A DNA stretch of 64,000 nucleotides from contig NZ_AMRI01000004.1 in assembly GCF_000299915.1 (NCBI RefSeq), forward strand, positions 62,001 through 126,000, read 5' to 3'. This stretch comes from Gallaecimonas xiamenensis 3-C-1. Its GTDB lineage: Bacteria; Pseudomonadota; Gammaproteobacteria; Enterobacterales; Gallaecimonadaceae. Every line of letters begins with the position of its first letter. Position 1 is the first letter of the stretch. The notes below the pieces were generated by a model that worked only from the letters and a program-made list of their open reading frames with translations, ran no database searches and had not been told where the DNA came from. A program made the translations under genes and the position numbers. This document shows, in pieces, positions 27,879-37,232 of the stretch.

Positions 27879-29048
27879 ATGGTTGAACTCCTGTTCCTGC
27901 TTTTACCCATAGCGGCCGGTTACGGCTGGTACATGGGGCGGCGCAGTGTGCGCCAGGAGCGGGAAGTCCATCGTAACCGCTTGTCGCAGCGCTATTTCAA
28001 GGGGCTCAACTTCCTGCTGTCTGACCAGCCAGATAAAGCGGTCGATCTCTTTATCGACATGCTGGCGGTGGACGCCGAGACCCTCGAGACCCACATGGCC
28101 CTGGGTAACCTCTTTCGCCGCCGTGGCGAGGTGGACAGGGCTATCCGCATCCACCAAAACCTGGTGGCCAGGCCATCCATCAGCGAGGACGACAGGCGTC
28201 TGGCGATGATGGAGCTGGGCCAGGACTTCATGGTAGCGGGGCTCTACGACAGGGCGGAGAACATTTTCGACGAGCTCAAGGACGATCCCGATCATCGCCA
28301 GCAGGCCCAAGAGCAGCTGCTGGCCATCTATCAACATACCAAGGACTGGCACCAGGCCGTGAAAGTGGCCAAGGCCATGGGCAAGGACAGGCCGGCGGCT
28401 ATCAACCGGGCCCTTGGCCATTTCCATTGCCAGTTGGCGGAGCTGGCCCAGGACAAGGGCAAGACCGGCGACGCCATCAAGGAGTACAAGAAAGCCCTGG
28501 ATGTGGACATGGGGTGCACCCGCGCCCGGGAAGGGCTGGCGCAACTTTATCGTCAGGCCAATAAATTGGATGATGCCCTGGCGGCCCTGGTGCCCGTGGT
28601 CAGCACCGATCCGGACAACACCTGTGAAGTACTGCCTCTGATAGCGGATCTGTTCAGCCGCCTGGGGGACAGTGAGGGGTATCGGGAGTTTTTGGCAAGG
28701 GCGGTTATTCGCGACAGCGGCGTGTCGGTGGTGCTGGCCCTGGCCGACCTGACCCAGGCCCAGGCCGGCCTGGACAGTGCAGAGGACTTGATGCTCGACG
28801 AGCTCAAGCGCCACCCCACCCTTAAGGGCTTTCGTCGCCTGATCCAGTATCAGCGTGAGAAGGTGGCCGAACCCTCGGCCAAGGAGAGCCTCAACCTGCT
28901 GGCCGAACTGGTTGAGCAGCAGATCCGTATCAGGCCCACTTACCGATGCCGCCACTGTGGCTTCAGTGCCAACAAGCGCTACTGGCTGTGCCCGTCCTGC
29001 CAGCAGTGGGGGCAGATCAAACCCATCCGTGGTTTGGATGGCGATTAA
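27879..29048 (+). CDS. lapB: Lipopolysaccharide assembly protein B
   Basis: A 389-residue TPR protein with an N-terminal membrane anchor (about 2-20), repeated TPR helices from about 35 to 330, and a C-terminal rubredoxin-like zinc/iron knuckle with Cys357, Cys360, Cys371 and Cys374 (CRHC and CPSC). LapB directs FtsH-dependent turnover of LpxC. The order lapA-lapB-pyrF matches E. coli. Confidence 0.95.
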   Translation: MVELLFLLLPIAAGYGWYMGRRSVRQEREVHRNRLSQRYFKGLNFLLSDQPDKAVDLFIDMLAVDAETLETHMALGNLFRRRGEVDRAIRIHQNLVARPSISEDDRRLAMMELGQDFMVAGLYDRAENIFDELKDDPDHRQQAQEQLLAIYQHTKDWHQAVKVAKAMGKDRPAAINRALGHFHCQLAELAQDKGKTGDAIKEYKKALDVDMGCTRAREGLAQLYRQANKLDDALAALVPVVSTDPDNTCEVLPLIADLFSRLGDSEGYREFLARAVIRDSGVSVVLALADLTQAQAGLDSAEDLMLDELKRHPTLKGFRRLIQYQREKVAEPSAKESLNLLAELVEQQIRIRPTYRCRHCGFSANKRYWLCPSCQQWGQIKPIRGLDGD

Positions 29049-29057
29049 GGAGACAAC

Positions 29058-29759
29058 ATGCAAGACAAGCCGGTCGTAGTGGCCCTGGATTTTGACGATA
29101 AGGCCAAGGCCCTGGCCCTGGTGGACCAGCTTGACCCGGCCCAGTGCCGCCTCAAGGTGGGTAAGGAAATGTTTACCCTGTTTGGTCCGGAGCTGGTGCG
29201 CGACCTGGTGGGGCGGGGCTTTGACGTCTTCCTTGACCTTAAATTCCACGACATTCCCAATACCGTGGCCAAGGCAGTCGTTGCGGCTGCCGAGCTGGGG
29301 GTGTGGATGGTCAATGTCCATGCCAGCGGCGGCAGCCGCATGATGCGTGCCGCCAAGGAGGCCTTGGCCCCTTATGGTGACAAGGCGCCGCTGCTTATCG
29401 CCGTGACCGTACTCACCTCCATGACCGACAGCGAGCTGGCCGAGTTGGGGGTTGACGCCGATACAGCCCAGGAGCAGGTGCTGCGTCTAGCCAAACTGAC
29501 TCAGCAGGCGGGTCTTGACGGTGTGGTCTGTTCCGCCAAGGAAGCAGGCCTGCTGAAAAGCACCTTGGGCAGCGACTTCAAACTGGTGACGCCGGGGATA
29601 CGCCCTGCCGGCAGTGACGCCGGTGACCAACGCCGGGTGCTGACCCCCATGGACGCTATCGAGGCTGGCTCCGATTTTCTGGTGATAGGGCGACCCATAA
29701 CCCAGGCCGGCGATCCCCTGGCGGTACTCAAGGCCATCAATGACAGCTTGCAAGGCTGA
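29058..29759 (+). CDS. pyrF: Orotidine 5'-phosphate decarboxylase
   Basis: A 233-residue TIM-barrel enzyme. [19 protein letters not shown] opens the barrel and [17 protein letters not shown] carries the catalytic Asp-Lys-x-x-Asp motif. [18 protein letters not shown] is the phosphate-binding loop. It makes UMP in pyrimidine synthesis. AAGGAG precedes the ATG by 6 bp, 9 bp after lapB. Confidence 0.97.
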   Translation: MQDKPVVVALDFDDKAKALALVDQLDPAQCRLKVGKEMFTLFGPELVRDLVGRGFDVFLDLKFHDIPNTVAKAVVAAAELGVWMVNVHASGGSRMMRAAKEALAPYGDKAPLLIAVTVLTSMTDSELAELGVDADTAQEQVLRLAKLTQQAGLDGVVCSAKEAGLLKSTLGSDFKLVTPGIRPAGSDAGDQRRVLTPMDAIEAGSDFLVIGRPITQAGDPLAVLKAINDSLQG

Positions 29760-29776
29760 AAACTGACTATACTTAG

Positions 29777-30142
<366 letters not shown>

Positions 30143-30144
30143 CA

Positions 30145-30170
30145 AAAGGGGCCGTTAGGCCCCTTTCTTT
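30145..30170 (+). terminator. Bidirectional terminator between comEA-like gene and rhombosortase gene
   Basis: A 9 bp stem AAAGGGGCC/GGCCCCTTT with loop GTTA, flanked by A- and T-rich tails, placed between the convergent 3' ends. It overlaps the last codons of the minus-strand gene. Confidence 0.8.
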
Positions 30171-30751
30171 CGTCTAAAGGCCCATAAGCCATAGGGCAGG
30201 GCGGCCAAGGCACCAAAAAGGTGGGCCTGGGTTGCCACCGGTGCCCCTATCAGGCTGACCACCTCGGCCGACGGCCCCATCCACTGCTCCCAGCCAATCT
30301 TGATTGCCAGCCCCAACAGAATAAGCCAGCCGGTTTTCTCGCTACAGCGGATGTCCTCGAGCGCTCCCATCAAGATAAGCCCATGCAGCACGCCGGAAAG
30401 CCCCACATACCAGTAAAGCTCAGGGCTAAATACCAAGAGCCCCAGGCTGGTCATCAAGGCCAAGTAGCCAAGGCGCAGCCACCAGTCCCCAAAGCGGTAA
30501 TAGCGGCCATGAAGCCAGGCGATCACCAGGACGCCGGCGCTGTTCATGGCAAAGTGCCAACCGTTGGTGTGCATCAAATGGCCGGTAACAAGGCGCCAAA
30601 GTTGGCCGTCTAGGATGGCCTGGCGGTCATAAATCAGCCATTGCCCCCAGTCGTTGGGCAGCAATGCCAGCAGCCCGCTCAGGCCGATCAGGGTAAAAGC
30701 TCCGACCAGATGTGGCATGTGAGGGTGACTCTTCTTAGAATGGGCCTCCAT
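30155..30751 (-). CDS. rrtA: Rhombosortase-type rhomboid protease
   Basis: A 198-residue polytopic membrane protein with about six helices. The rhomboid catalytic dyad is visible: Ser119 in YVGLSGVLHG and His177 in TQAHLFGA, with HTNGWHFAMNSAG as the conserved early helix. Its small size and the GLSGVLHG form match rhombosortases, which process proteins with GlyGly-CTERM tails. A shorter start at ATG 30718 is also possible and would leave room for a promoter opposite the divergent DTW gene. No GlyGly-CTERM substrate is seen in the window. Confidence 0.82.
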   Translation of the reverse strand: MEAHSKKSHPHMPHLVGAFTLIGLSGLLALLPNDWGQWLIYDRQAILDGQLWRLVTGHLMHTNGWHFAMNSAGVLVIAWLHGRYYRFGDWWLRLGYLALMTSLGLLVFSPELYWYVGLSGVLHGLILMGALEDIRCSEKTGWLILLGLAIKIGWEQWMGPSAEVVSLIGAPVATQAHLFGALAALPYGLWAFRRKKGA

Positions 30752-30765
30752 CCTAAGGGGGAGTC

Positions 30766-31332
30766 ATGGCGCGAGCAAGTTGCCCGGACTGTCGGCGCTT
30801 GACGGTCCACTGTGTCTGTTGCTTGGTCACACCCATAGTGGCCAGGACGGCGGTCACTCTGATCCAATTCCCCGGGGAGGAAAAGCATCCCCTGGGTACG
30901 GCGGCGCTGGTTGAACGCAGCCTGGTAAATTGCCAGCTGCTGCGCACCGAGGTCGTTACCGAGTTGCAAGCTAGGCCCGGCGCCGTAGTGCTCTTTCCCG
31001 GGCCAGGCAGCTGCTGCCTGACTGAACTGGCTAGCCCCCCTGAAGAGCTGGTGGTCATAGACGGCACCTGGCGCAAGGCCCTGAGGCTCTACGAGCAGAG
31101 CCCGGCGCTGCAGGCCCTGCCCAAGGTGCACTTGCCGCTGGCTGATCAGAGCCGTTATTTGCTGCGCCGCAGCCGCAAGACAGGGGCGCTCAGTACCGTC
31201 GAGGCGGTGATGGCGGCGCTTGCCATTATCGAGCCCCAGCTGGAACTGGGGCCACTAAACCAGGCCTTCGAAGGCTTGATCGCGCGCGCCTTGGACCGCC
31301 TACCGGCCGAGGTGCGTGCCCAATACCAATGA
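30766..31332 (+). CDS. DTW-domain tRNA-uridine aminocarboxypropyltransferase
   Basis: A 188-residue DTW protein. The diagnostic VVIDGTWRKALRLY block (about 96-109) and an N-terminal zinc-knuckle-like CPDCRRLTVHCVC are present, and LTLIQFPGEEKHPLGTA is the SAM/Asp-linked conserved region. Enzymes of this family (TapT/YfiP and others) make acp3U in tRNA. Shorter than E. coli TapT. It starts 15 bp from the divergent rhombosortase gene; its stop overlaps the next gene's upstream region. Confidence 0.87.
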   Translation: MARASCPDCRRLTVHCVCCLVTPIVARTAVTLIQFPGEEKHPLGTAALVERSLVNCQLLRTEVVTELQARPGAVVLFPGPGSCCLTELASPPEELVVIDGTWRKALRLYEQSPALQALPKVHLPLADQSRYLLRRSRKTGALSTVEAVMAALAIIEPQLELGPLNQAFEGLIARALDRLPAEVRAQYQ

Positions 31333-31340
31333 GGAAGCAC

Positions 31341-31754
31341 ATGGCAGTACATCAAACCCACATCAAGGTCCGTGGTTATCACCTGGACGTCTACCAGCAC
31401 GTCAACAACGCCCGTTACCTGGAGTTTTTGGAAGAAGCCCGTTGGGGCTGGCTAGAAGATTCCGGTGAACTGGCCTGGTTCCAAGACCATGCCATTGCCT
31501 TTGTGGTGGTGAACATCAACATTAATTACCGTGCTGCCGCCACCCTGGGCCAGCAGCTGCGCGTTGACACCGGCCTTGGCGCCCTGTCTGAGCGCTCCGG
31601 TGTGGTCAAGCAGGCCGTATATCTTGAGGGTACCGACACCCTGGTAGCTGACGCCGCCATAACCTTTGTCTGCCTGGACCAGAAAACCGGCAAGGCCCTG
31701 CCCATGACGGGAGAGCTGGGTGATTTCCTGCAAAAACACCTAGAGACCCACTGA
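31341..31754 (+). CDS. Acyl-CoA thioesterase, YbgC/4HBT family
   Basis: A 137-residue hot-dog protein from ATG 31341, which has GAGGAA upstream; an ATG four codons earlier overlaps the DTW gene. YHLDVYQHVNNARYLEFLEEAR carries the catalytic Asp and the YLEFLEEAR helix of this family. The physiological thioester is not evident. It lies downstream of the DTW gene, probably in one transcript. Confidence 0.88.
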   Translation: MAVHQTHIKVRGYHLDVYQHVNNARYLEFLEEARWGWLEDSGELAWFQDHAIAFVVVNININYRAAATLGQQLRVDTGLGALSERSGVVKQAVYLEGTDTLVADAAITFVCLDQKTGKALPMTGELGDFLQKHLETH

Positions 31755-31801
31755 CGAAAACGTTACAATGCGCGCCGACCCTACAATAACGAGGCTGGCC
31801 C

Positions 31802-31900
31802 ATGGAATACCATGAGAGTCACGAGCCTTACTACCAGCTCCAAGACGAGGTGGTCAACGAACTGCCCATCGAGCTGGAAGAAGATGCTCAGCTCTGCTAG
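31802..31900 (+). CDS. Acidic 32-residue microprotein
   Basis: A short frame from ATG 31802 to TAG 31898-31900 encodes 32 residues, starting MEYHESHEPYYQLQDEV and ending DAQLC. It has AGG 8 bp before the ATG, two TACAAT-type -10 hexamers upstream (31764-31769 and 31782-31787) and a strong terminator 20 bp downstream, so it looks like an independent tiny gene. It is strongly acidic (Asp/Glu rich) with no membrane segment and a single terminal Cys. Family and role unknown. Confidence 0.6.
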   Translation: MEYHESHEPYYQLQDEVVNELPIELEEDAQLC

Positions 31901-31920
31901 ATGCATTACGTGAAACAAAG

Positions 31921-31949
31921 AGGCAACCCCCTGCGGGTTGCCTTTTTTA
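31921..31949 (+). terminator. Terminator after microprotein gene
   Basis: A 9 bp stem AGGCAACCC/GGGTTGCCT with loop CCTGC, followed by six T residues. Confidence 0.9.
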
Positions 31950-32001
31950 TTGCCCCCTGTCAGCATTCCCCGGGATCACAATGACTTGAAGGAGTGCTGC
32001 C

Positions 32002-33702
32002 GTGCGACATCTGGCTTGGCTTGCCTTATTACCTGTCCTGGCTTTGGCCCAGGGCGAAGTGCGGGAACCGGAAGCGGCCACAGGCCGGATTGAACAGCAG
32101 AAGGTGGTGGGGTCCAAGCTGATGATGGCCACCGCCAACCCCCTGGCCAGCGAGGCCGGCTTTGCCATGCTCAGGCAAGGTGGCTCGGCGGTGGATGCCG
32201 TTATTGCTGCCGAGATGGTGCTGACCCTGGTTGAGCCTCAGTCTTCCGGTTTGGGCGGCGGCGCCTTTATGCTGCTGTGGGATCAGGATAAGCAGCGGAT
32301 GCAGACCCTGGATGCCCGTGAAACCGCTCCCAAGGCCGACACCCCGGAGCTGTTCATGGAAGACGGCAAGCCCATGGACTTCTTCAAAGCCTTGGTTGGG
32401 GGGCGCTCCGTGGGGGTGCCGGGCCTGGTCAAAGGTTTTTGGGAAGCCCACCAGCACTACGGCAAGCTCCCCTGGGCCAAGCTGTTTGAGCCGGCCATCA
32501 AGCTCGCCAAAGATGGCTTTGAAGTCAGTCCGCGCCTGGCCGAACTGGTGCGGATGGAGATGAACCCCGGCCTTAAATCCTCTGCTACCGCCAAGGACTA
32601 CTTCTTTCCCCATGGCCAGCCCCTCAAAGCGGGCACCTTGCTGAAAAACCCGGCCCTGGCCAAGACCATGGAAGCCATTGCCAAAGCCGGCCCCAAGGCC
32701 TTCTATGAAGGTGAGCTTGCCGAAGCCCTGGTGAAAACGGTACGTGGCCATGCCACCAATCCCGGGCAGATGACCCTGGCCGACCTCAAAGACTACCAGC
32801 CTGTTTGGCGCGACGTGGTGTGCGGCCCCTACCGCCAGTACCAGGTGTGCAGTGCGCCGCCCCCGGCCGGTGGCCTGGTGGTGGTGCAGCAACTGGGGAT
32901 CCTCAACAAGCTACCGGCCCTGGCCAACTGGGATGTGCCGGCGATCCATCGTTTTACCCAGGCATCCAGGTTGGCCTTTGCCGACCGCAACCTGTACGAA
33001 GGGGACCCGGCCTTTGTTGAAGTGCCCATGGCCGCCATGCTGGACGACAGCTACCTGACCCGCCGCTCCGGCCTGATTGGCGATGCCGATCAACCGGCGG
33101 TAGCCGGCGAATTGGCCCCAAGGGCCCTGACCAAGAGCCCGGAGCTGCCCTCGACCAGTCACCTAGTGGCCATCGACAAGGACGGCAACGCCGTGTCCAT
33201 GACCGCCAGTATCGAGATGGGCTTTGGCTCCACCCTGATGGTGGGGGGCTTTTTGCTCAACAACGAACTTACCGACTTCAACTTCGGTGCCAAAGACGAG
33301 CAGGGCCGCTGGGTGGCCAACCGGGTGCAGGGGGGCAAGCGGCCCCGCAGCTCCATGGCGCCGTCCATGGTGCTCTATCAGGGTCAGCTTCAGGGCCTTA
33401 TTGGCTCCCCTGGTGGCTCACGCATTATCAACTACGTGACCCGTACCTTGGTCAACGTTATCGACGGCGGCATGGACATCCAAGATGCCATCGCCATGCC
33501 CAATGTCACCAACCGCAACGACTACACCGCCCTTGAAAAGGGCACTGTTGCCGAAGACTGGGTTGAAGGGCTCAAGGCCCGTGGCCATGACGTACGCCTG
33601 ATTGACCTTAACTCTGGCCTCCAGGGCTTTTGGCGCCTGCCGGACGGGCGCTGGCAGGGTGGGGCAGACCCGCGCCGCGAAGGCAAGGTCCTGGCCGAAT
33701 AA
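32002..33702 (+). CDS. ggt: Gamma-glutamyltranspeptidase
   Basis: A 566-residue Ntn hydrolase precursor from GTG 32002 with GGAG 9 bp upstream and a Sec signal (RHLAWLALLPVLALAQG). The autoprocessing Thr nucleophile is Thr385 in LPSTSHLVAIDKDGNAVSMT; SSGLGGGAFMLLW and GSPGGSRIINYV are conserved substrate/oxyanion blocks. It cleaves glutathione and other gamma-glutamyl compounds in the periplasm. It stands alone between two terminators. Confidence 0.97.
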   Translation: MRHLAWLALLPVLALAQGEVREPEAATGRIEQQKVVGSKLMMATANPLASEAGFAMLRQGGSAVDAVIAAEMVLTLVEPQSSGLGGGAFMLLWDQDKQRMQTLDARETAPKADTPELFMEDGKPMDFFKALVGGRSVGVPGLVKGFWEAHQHYGKLPWAKLFEPAIKLAKDGFEVSPRLAELVRMEMNPGLKSSATAKDYFFPHGQPLKAGTLLKNPALAKTMEAIAKAGPKAFYEGELAEALVKTVRGHATNPGQMTLADLKDYQPVWRDVVCGPYRQYQVCSAPPPAGGLVVVQQLGILNKLPALANWDVPAIHRFTQASRLAFADRNLYEGDPAFVEVPMAAMLDDSYLTRRSGLIGDADQPAVAGELAPRALTKSPELPSTSHLVAIDKDGNAVSMTASIEMGFGSTLMVGGFLLNNELTDFNFGAKDEQGRWVANRVQGGKRPRSSMAPSMVLYQGQLQGLIGSPGGSRIINYVTRTLVNVIDGGMDIQDAIAMPNVTNRNDYTALEKGTVAEDWVEGLKARGHDVRLIDLNSGLQGFWRLPDGRWQGGADPRREGKVLAE

Positions 33703-33708
33703 ACCCAT

Positions 33709-33739
33709 AAAAAAGCCGCTCAGTTGAGCGGCTTTTTTT
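33709..33739 (+). terminator. Bidirectional terminator between ggt and aminotransferase gene
   Basis: A long A/T-flanked stem, AAAAAAGCCGCTCA/TGAGCGGCTTTTTT, with a minimal loop, between two convergent genes; usable in both directions. Confidence 0.9.
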
Positions 33740-33748
33740 GCGCCTGGC

Positions 33749-34933
33749 TTAGAGCACCTTGGTGATGGCGTCTGCCAGATAGTCGACGTTGTTGTGGTTG
33801 ATGCCGGCCACGTTCATGCGGCTCGAGTCCACCATGTAGACGGAGAACTCGTCTTTGAGGCGGTGCACCTGTTCCTTGTCGATCCCCAGGAAGGAGAACA
33901 TGCCGTACTGGCGGGTGATGAAGGAGAAGTCTTTTTTGTCCTGACGGGCATGGAGTTTTTCCACCAACAGGGCACGCAGTTCATGAATGCGGCCGCGCAT
34001 CTCGGCCAGCTCATCTTGCCAAAGGGCGGTCAGCTCCTCAGAGCCCAGGATGATGTCGATGATGGCGGCGCCATGGGCCGGCGGCATGGAGTAGATGCAG
34101 CGGGCTACGTTTTGCAGCACGCTGGACAGGATGTCCACCTTGGCGCTGGAATCCCCCACCAGGGTAAAGGCACCGACCCGCTCCCGGTACAGGCCAAAGT
34201 TTTTGGAACCGGAGGTGGTCAGCAGCAGCTCGGGCAAGGTCTCGGCCAGCAGGCGCGGGCCATAGGCATCGGCTTCCAGGCCTTCACCAAAACCCTGGTA
34301 GGCCATGTCCAGCAGCGGCGTAAAGCCTTTGTCCTTGGCGAGTTGGGCAAAGGCCTGCCATTGGGCCTGGTTGAGGTCGGCCCCTGAGGGATTGTGGCAG
34401 CAGGCGTGCAGCAATACCACGTCCCCTTTGGGTACGGCCTGCAGGTCGGCCATCATGGCGTCAAAATCCACGCAGGAGTTGGCCTTGTCGAAGTAGCTGA
34501 ACGACTTGACTACCAGGCCGGCGGCTTGGAACAGGGCGTTGTGGTTGGCCCAGGTGGGGTTGGTGACCCACAGGGTGGCGCCGGGGTTGCAGCGCTTGAT
34601 GAATTCGCCAGCCATGCGCAGGGCGCCGGTACCGCCCGGGGTGGACACTGTGCATTGGCGGGCCAGCACCGGGCTGTCTTCACCGAACACCAGTTTGGCT
34701 ATCTTGTCGTTAAAGCCGGCATCCCCTGCTGAGCTGATGTAGGTCTTGGTGGTCTCGGTGTCGATACGGTGACGCTGGGCCAAGGCCACCGCCTTCATGA
34801 TGGGAGTGGCGCCGGTTTCGGTCTTGTAGACACCCACCCCCAGGTCAACTTTGCTGGGGTTGCTGTCTTTCTGGTAGGCCACGGACAGACCGAGGATGGG
34901 ATCAGCGGGCAGGGCTTGCAGGCTTTCGAACAT
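33749..34933 (-). CDS. Aspartate/aromatic amino acid aminotransferase (class I)
   Basis: A 394-residue PLP enzyme of the AspC/TyrB group. TTSGSKNFGLYRERVGA holds the PLP lysine (Lys244) and phosphate-binding Arg, HACCHNPSGADL and LDMAYQGFGEGLEADA are the cofactor contacts, and SSRMNVAGI carries the substrate carboxylate arginine. It could serve aspartate or tyrosine/phenylalanine transamination; sequence inspection does not decide. The chorismate mutase gene elsewhere in the window gives a metabolic link but not an operon. Confidence 0.94.
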   Translation of the reverse strand: MFESLQALPADPILGLSVAYQKDSNPSKVDLGVGVYKTETGATPIMKAVALAQRHRIDTETTKTYISSAGDAGFNDKIAKLVFGEDSPVLARQCTVSTPGGTGALRMAGEFIKRCNPGATLWVTNPTWANHNALFQAAGLVVKSFSYFDKANSCVDFDAMMADLQAVPKGDVVLLHACCHNPSGADLNQAQWQAFAQLAKDKGFTPLLDMAYQGFGEGLEADAYGPRLLAETLPELLLTTSGSKNFGLYRERVGAFTLVGDSSAKVDILSSVLQNVARCIYSMPPAHGAAIIDIILGSEELTALWQDELAEMRGRIHELRALLVEKLHARQDKKDFSFITRQYGMFSFLGIDKEQVHRLKDEFSVYMVDSSRMNVAGINHNNVDYLADAITKVL

Positions 34934-35065
34934 GTTCGGTTTTCCAAAAGGTGGGTGGGCAGTGAGATCTTCCCATAGCCTAAGGCAAATGCCGGGGAAG
35001 GTTAAGTGGGTATCGGCGCCATTTCAGAGTAAAATGCCGCTCCTTTTGCTTTAAGGCGTGTAACG

Positions 35066-35758
35066 ATGCGTTTGGACAAGTTTTTGGCGGACAACTCCGA
35101 CTTCTCTCGGGCCGAGGTCAAACGGCTGATGCACAAGGAGCGGGTGACCGTGAACGGGGAGGTGGTCAAGGATCCGGGGTTTAAGCTGGGAGAGGCCGAT
35201 CAGGTGTGCCTGGACGACGAGCCCATGCGGGCCATGGGCAACCGCTACCTGATGCTGCACAAGCCAAAAGGCTATGTCTGCTCCACCGACGACCCCGAGC
35301 ACGCCTCGGTGCTGATGCTGCTGGAAGACCGCGACCGTTTCGGCCTGCACATGGCCGGGCGCCTGGACTTGGACACCACCGGCCTGGTGCTGCTCACCGA
35401 CGACGGCCAATGGTCCCACAAGGTAACCAGCCCCAAACATGACTGCCCCAAGCGCTACCGGGTATGGCTGGCCGATCCGTTGGTGGAAGATGCCGAAGCG
35501 CGTTTTCAAGAAGGGGTACAGCTGCGCGGCGAGCGCCATCTGACCAAACCGGCCCAACTGGAGCGCATCGATGCCTGCGAAGTGCTGCTGACCATCAGCG
35601 AAGGCAAGTACCACCAGGTCAAACGGATGTTTGCCGCCCTGGACAACAAGGTGGTGGACCTGCACCGCGAAGCCATAGGTCCCCTGGAGCTGGACCCGGC
35701 CCTGGCCGAAGGGGAATACCGGCCCCTGACCGACGCTGAGATCGCTGCCCTTTCCTAA
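35066..35758 (+). CDS. rsuA: 16S rRNA pseudouridine(516) synthase
   Basis: A 230-residue protein, one shorter than E. coli RsuA. The N-terminal S4 domain (MRLDKFLADNSDFSRAEVKRL) is followed by the catalytic AGRLDLDTTGLVLLTDDG with its Asp, and KYHQVKRMFAALDNKVV. The length and order fit RsuA better than RluB/E/F. Convergent with, and overlapping by 4 bp, the next gene. Confidence 0.94.
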   Translation: MRLDKFLADNSDFSRAEVKRLMHKERVTVNGEVVKDPGFKLGEADQVCLDDEPMRAMGNRYLMLHKPKGYVCSTDDPEHASVLMLLEDRDRFGLHMAGRLDLDTTGLVLLTDDGQWSHKVTSPKHDCPKRYRVWLADPLVEDAEARFQEGVQLRGERHLTKPAQLERIDACEVLLTISEGKYHQVKRMFAALDNKVVDLHREAIGPLELDPALAEGEYRPLTDAEIAALS

Positions 35759-36330
35759 CGGCCCAGCTCGAACGCCTGGGCCAGGGTCTCTTGCAGCTCC
35801 TGGTCCAGTTCGCTGACCGACGTCAACCGCACCCTGTGGGTGATCCTGTCCTTTTTCTCCAGGCCCCCGGTGCTTTGGTAACGCCCCTCAAAAGGGCGCT
35901 CCGGCCCCAGGGCCAGCCCCAGCTCGATGGCCTGCATGCTGGCCGCCTTGACGGTGGCAAACACCTTGTTGTGATAGGCCGCCACCTGGGTCTTGGCCGG
36001 GCATAGCTTGACCTCGTCCGACAGGGACAACAACAGATCCTCGATGGCGTCATACAAGGGGCGCAGCGCCGCCTTTTTGCCGCTGTATTGGGCGTCCACC
36101 ATGGCTGGCGCCTGGGCCAGGTAATGGTCTTCGTCTGTGCTGTAGGGGTCGAGGATAAGGCCGGCGGTGGCCGCCCCCAGGCCATATTCAGCCTTGAGCC
36201 AGGCCTTGGGGTCCTTGGGATCTTCGGCCTCGACCAGGGCGCGCCAGTCGTCCAGTTCCCGACCGGTGTCGGCCGCCAGGTTCTGGGCCATGGCTTGGGC
36301 ATGCTTGATGGCAGGGTGCAAGTGATACAT
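35755..36330 (-). CDS. DUF4287/DUF5655 domain protein
   Basis: A 191-residue protein with two small domains: an N-terminal DUF4287-like helix pair (HPAIKHAQAMAQNLAADTGRELDDW, then AWLKAEYGLGAATAGLI) and a C-terminal DUF5655-like domain (LYDAIEDLLLSLSDEVKLCPAKTQVAAYHNKVFATV). Function of these families is not established; DUF5655 occurs with predicted DNA-related proteins. It diverges from rlmJ with 64 bp between starts. Confidence 0.8.
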   Translation of the reverse strand: MYHLHPAIKHAQAMAQNLAADTGRELDDWRALVEAEDPKDPKAWLKAEYGLGAATAGLILDPYSTDEDHYLAQAPAMVDAQYSGKKAALRPLYDAIEDLLLSLSDEVKLCPAKTQVAAYHNKVFATVKAASMQAIELGLALGPERPFEGRYQSTGGLEKKDRITHRVRLTSVSELDQELQETLAQAFELGR

Positions 36331-36394
36331 GGGCGGATGATTTGTGGGAGCCTTGGCTTTAGAATGCCCGCAACTTTCCAGTCAGGCCAGTACC

Positions 36395-37231
36395 ATGCTC
36401 AGCTATCGCCACGCCTTTCATGCCGGCAACTATGCCGACGTCCTTAAACACGCCGTTATCGCTCTGGTGGTGGACTACCTGGCCCAGAAGGACAAGCCCT
36501 TCTATGTCCACGACACCCATGCCGGTGCCGGCCGTTACCTGCTGGGGGACGCCAAGGCCCAGAAAACCGGTGAGTACAGGGACGGTATCGAAAAGGTGCT
36601 GGCCGCCGCCGAGCCGCCGGCGGCGCTGCTGCCTTACCTGGACGTGGTCAAGGCCATGAACCCCGGTGAGCTGGTCCATTACCCCGGCTCACCCTGGCTG
36701 GTACGCCAGCTGCTAAGGCCCTATGACCGGCTGTTCCTGACCGAGCTGCACCCGGCCGACCTTAAGTTGTTGCAAGGGACTTTCGAGCGGGACCGGCAAG
36801 TGCGTATCGAGCAGGCGGACGCCTACGAGACCCTGGTGGCCAAGCTACCGCCAAAGGAGAAACGCGGCCTGGTGGTGATGGACCCACCCTATGAACTAAA
36901 AGACGATTACCAGGCGGTGGTGAATGCCATCGGCGACGCCTACCGGCGCTTTGCCACCGGCACCTACATTGTTTGGTACCCGGTGGTGGAACGGGCCCGG
37001 GTCGAAGCCATGATGGCGGCTTTTAAGGCGACCGGTATCCGTAAGCAGCTGCGTATCGAACACGGCCTTAGGCCCGATACCGACCAGCACGGTATGACCT
37101 CGGCCGGAGTCTTGGTGATCAACCCCCCCTGGACCCTCAAGGCGGCCATGGACGAGGCTTTGCCCTGGTTGGACAAGGTACTGGCCAAAGGGGCAGGGCA
37201 GTACCGCTGCCAATGGCTGGTGGAAGAATAA
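36395..37231 (+). CDS. rlmJ: 23S rRNA (adenine2030-N6)-methyltransferase
   Basis: A 278-residue enzyme from ATG 36395, matching the E. coli RlmJ start MLSYRHSFHAGN and length (280). MLSYRHAFHAGNYADVLKH is diagnostic, YVHDTHAGAGRY is SAM motif I and VVMDPPYELKDDY the DPPY catalytic motif of N6-adenine methyltransferases. It modifies A2030 of 23S rRNA. The 3' end abuts the convergent CPXCG gene. Confidence 0.96.
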   Translation: MLSYRHAFHAGNYADVLKHAVIALVVDYLAQKDKPFYVHDTHAGAGRYLLGDAKAQKTGEYRDGIEKVLAAAEPPAALLPYLDVVKAMNPGELVHYPGSPWLVRQLLRPYDRLFLTELHPADLKLLQGTFERDRQVRIEQADAYETLVAKLPPKEKRGLVVMDPPYELKDDYQAVVNAIGDAYRRFATGTYIVWYPVVERARVEAMMAAFKATGIRKQLRIEHGLRPDTDQHGMTSAGVLVINPPWTLKAAMDEALPWLDKVLAKGAGQYRCQWLVEE

Positions 37232-37232
37232 T

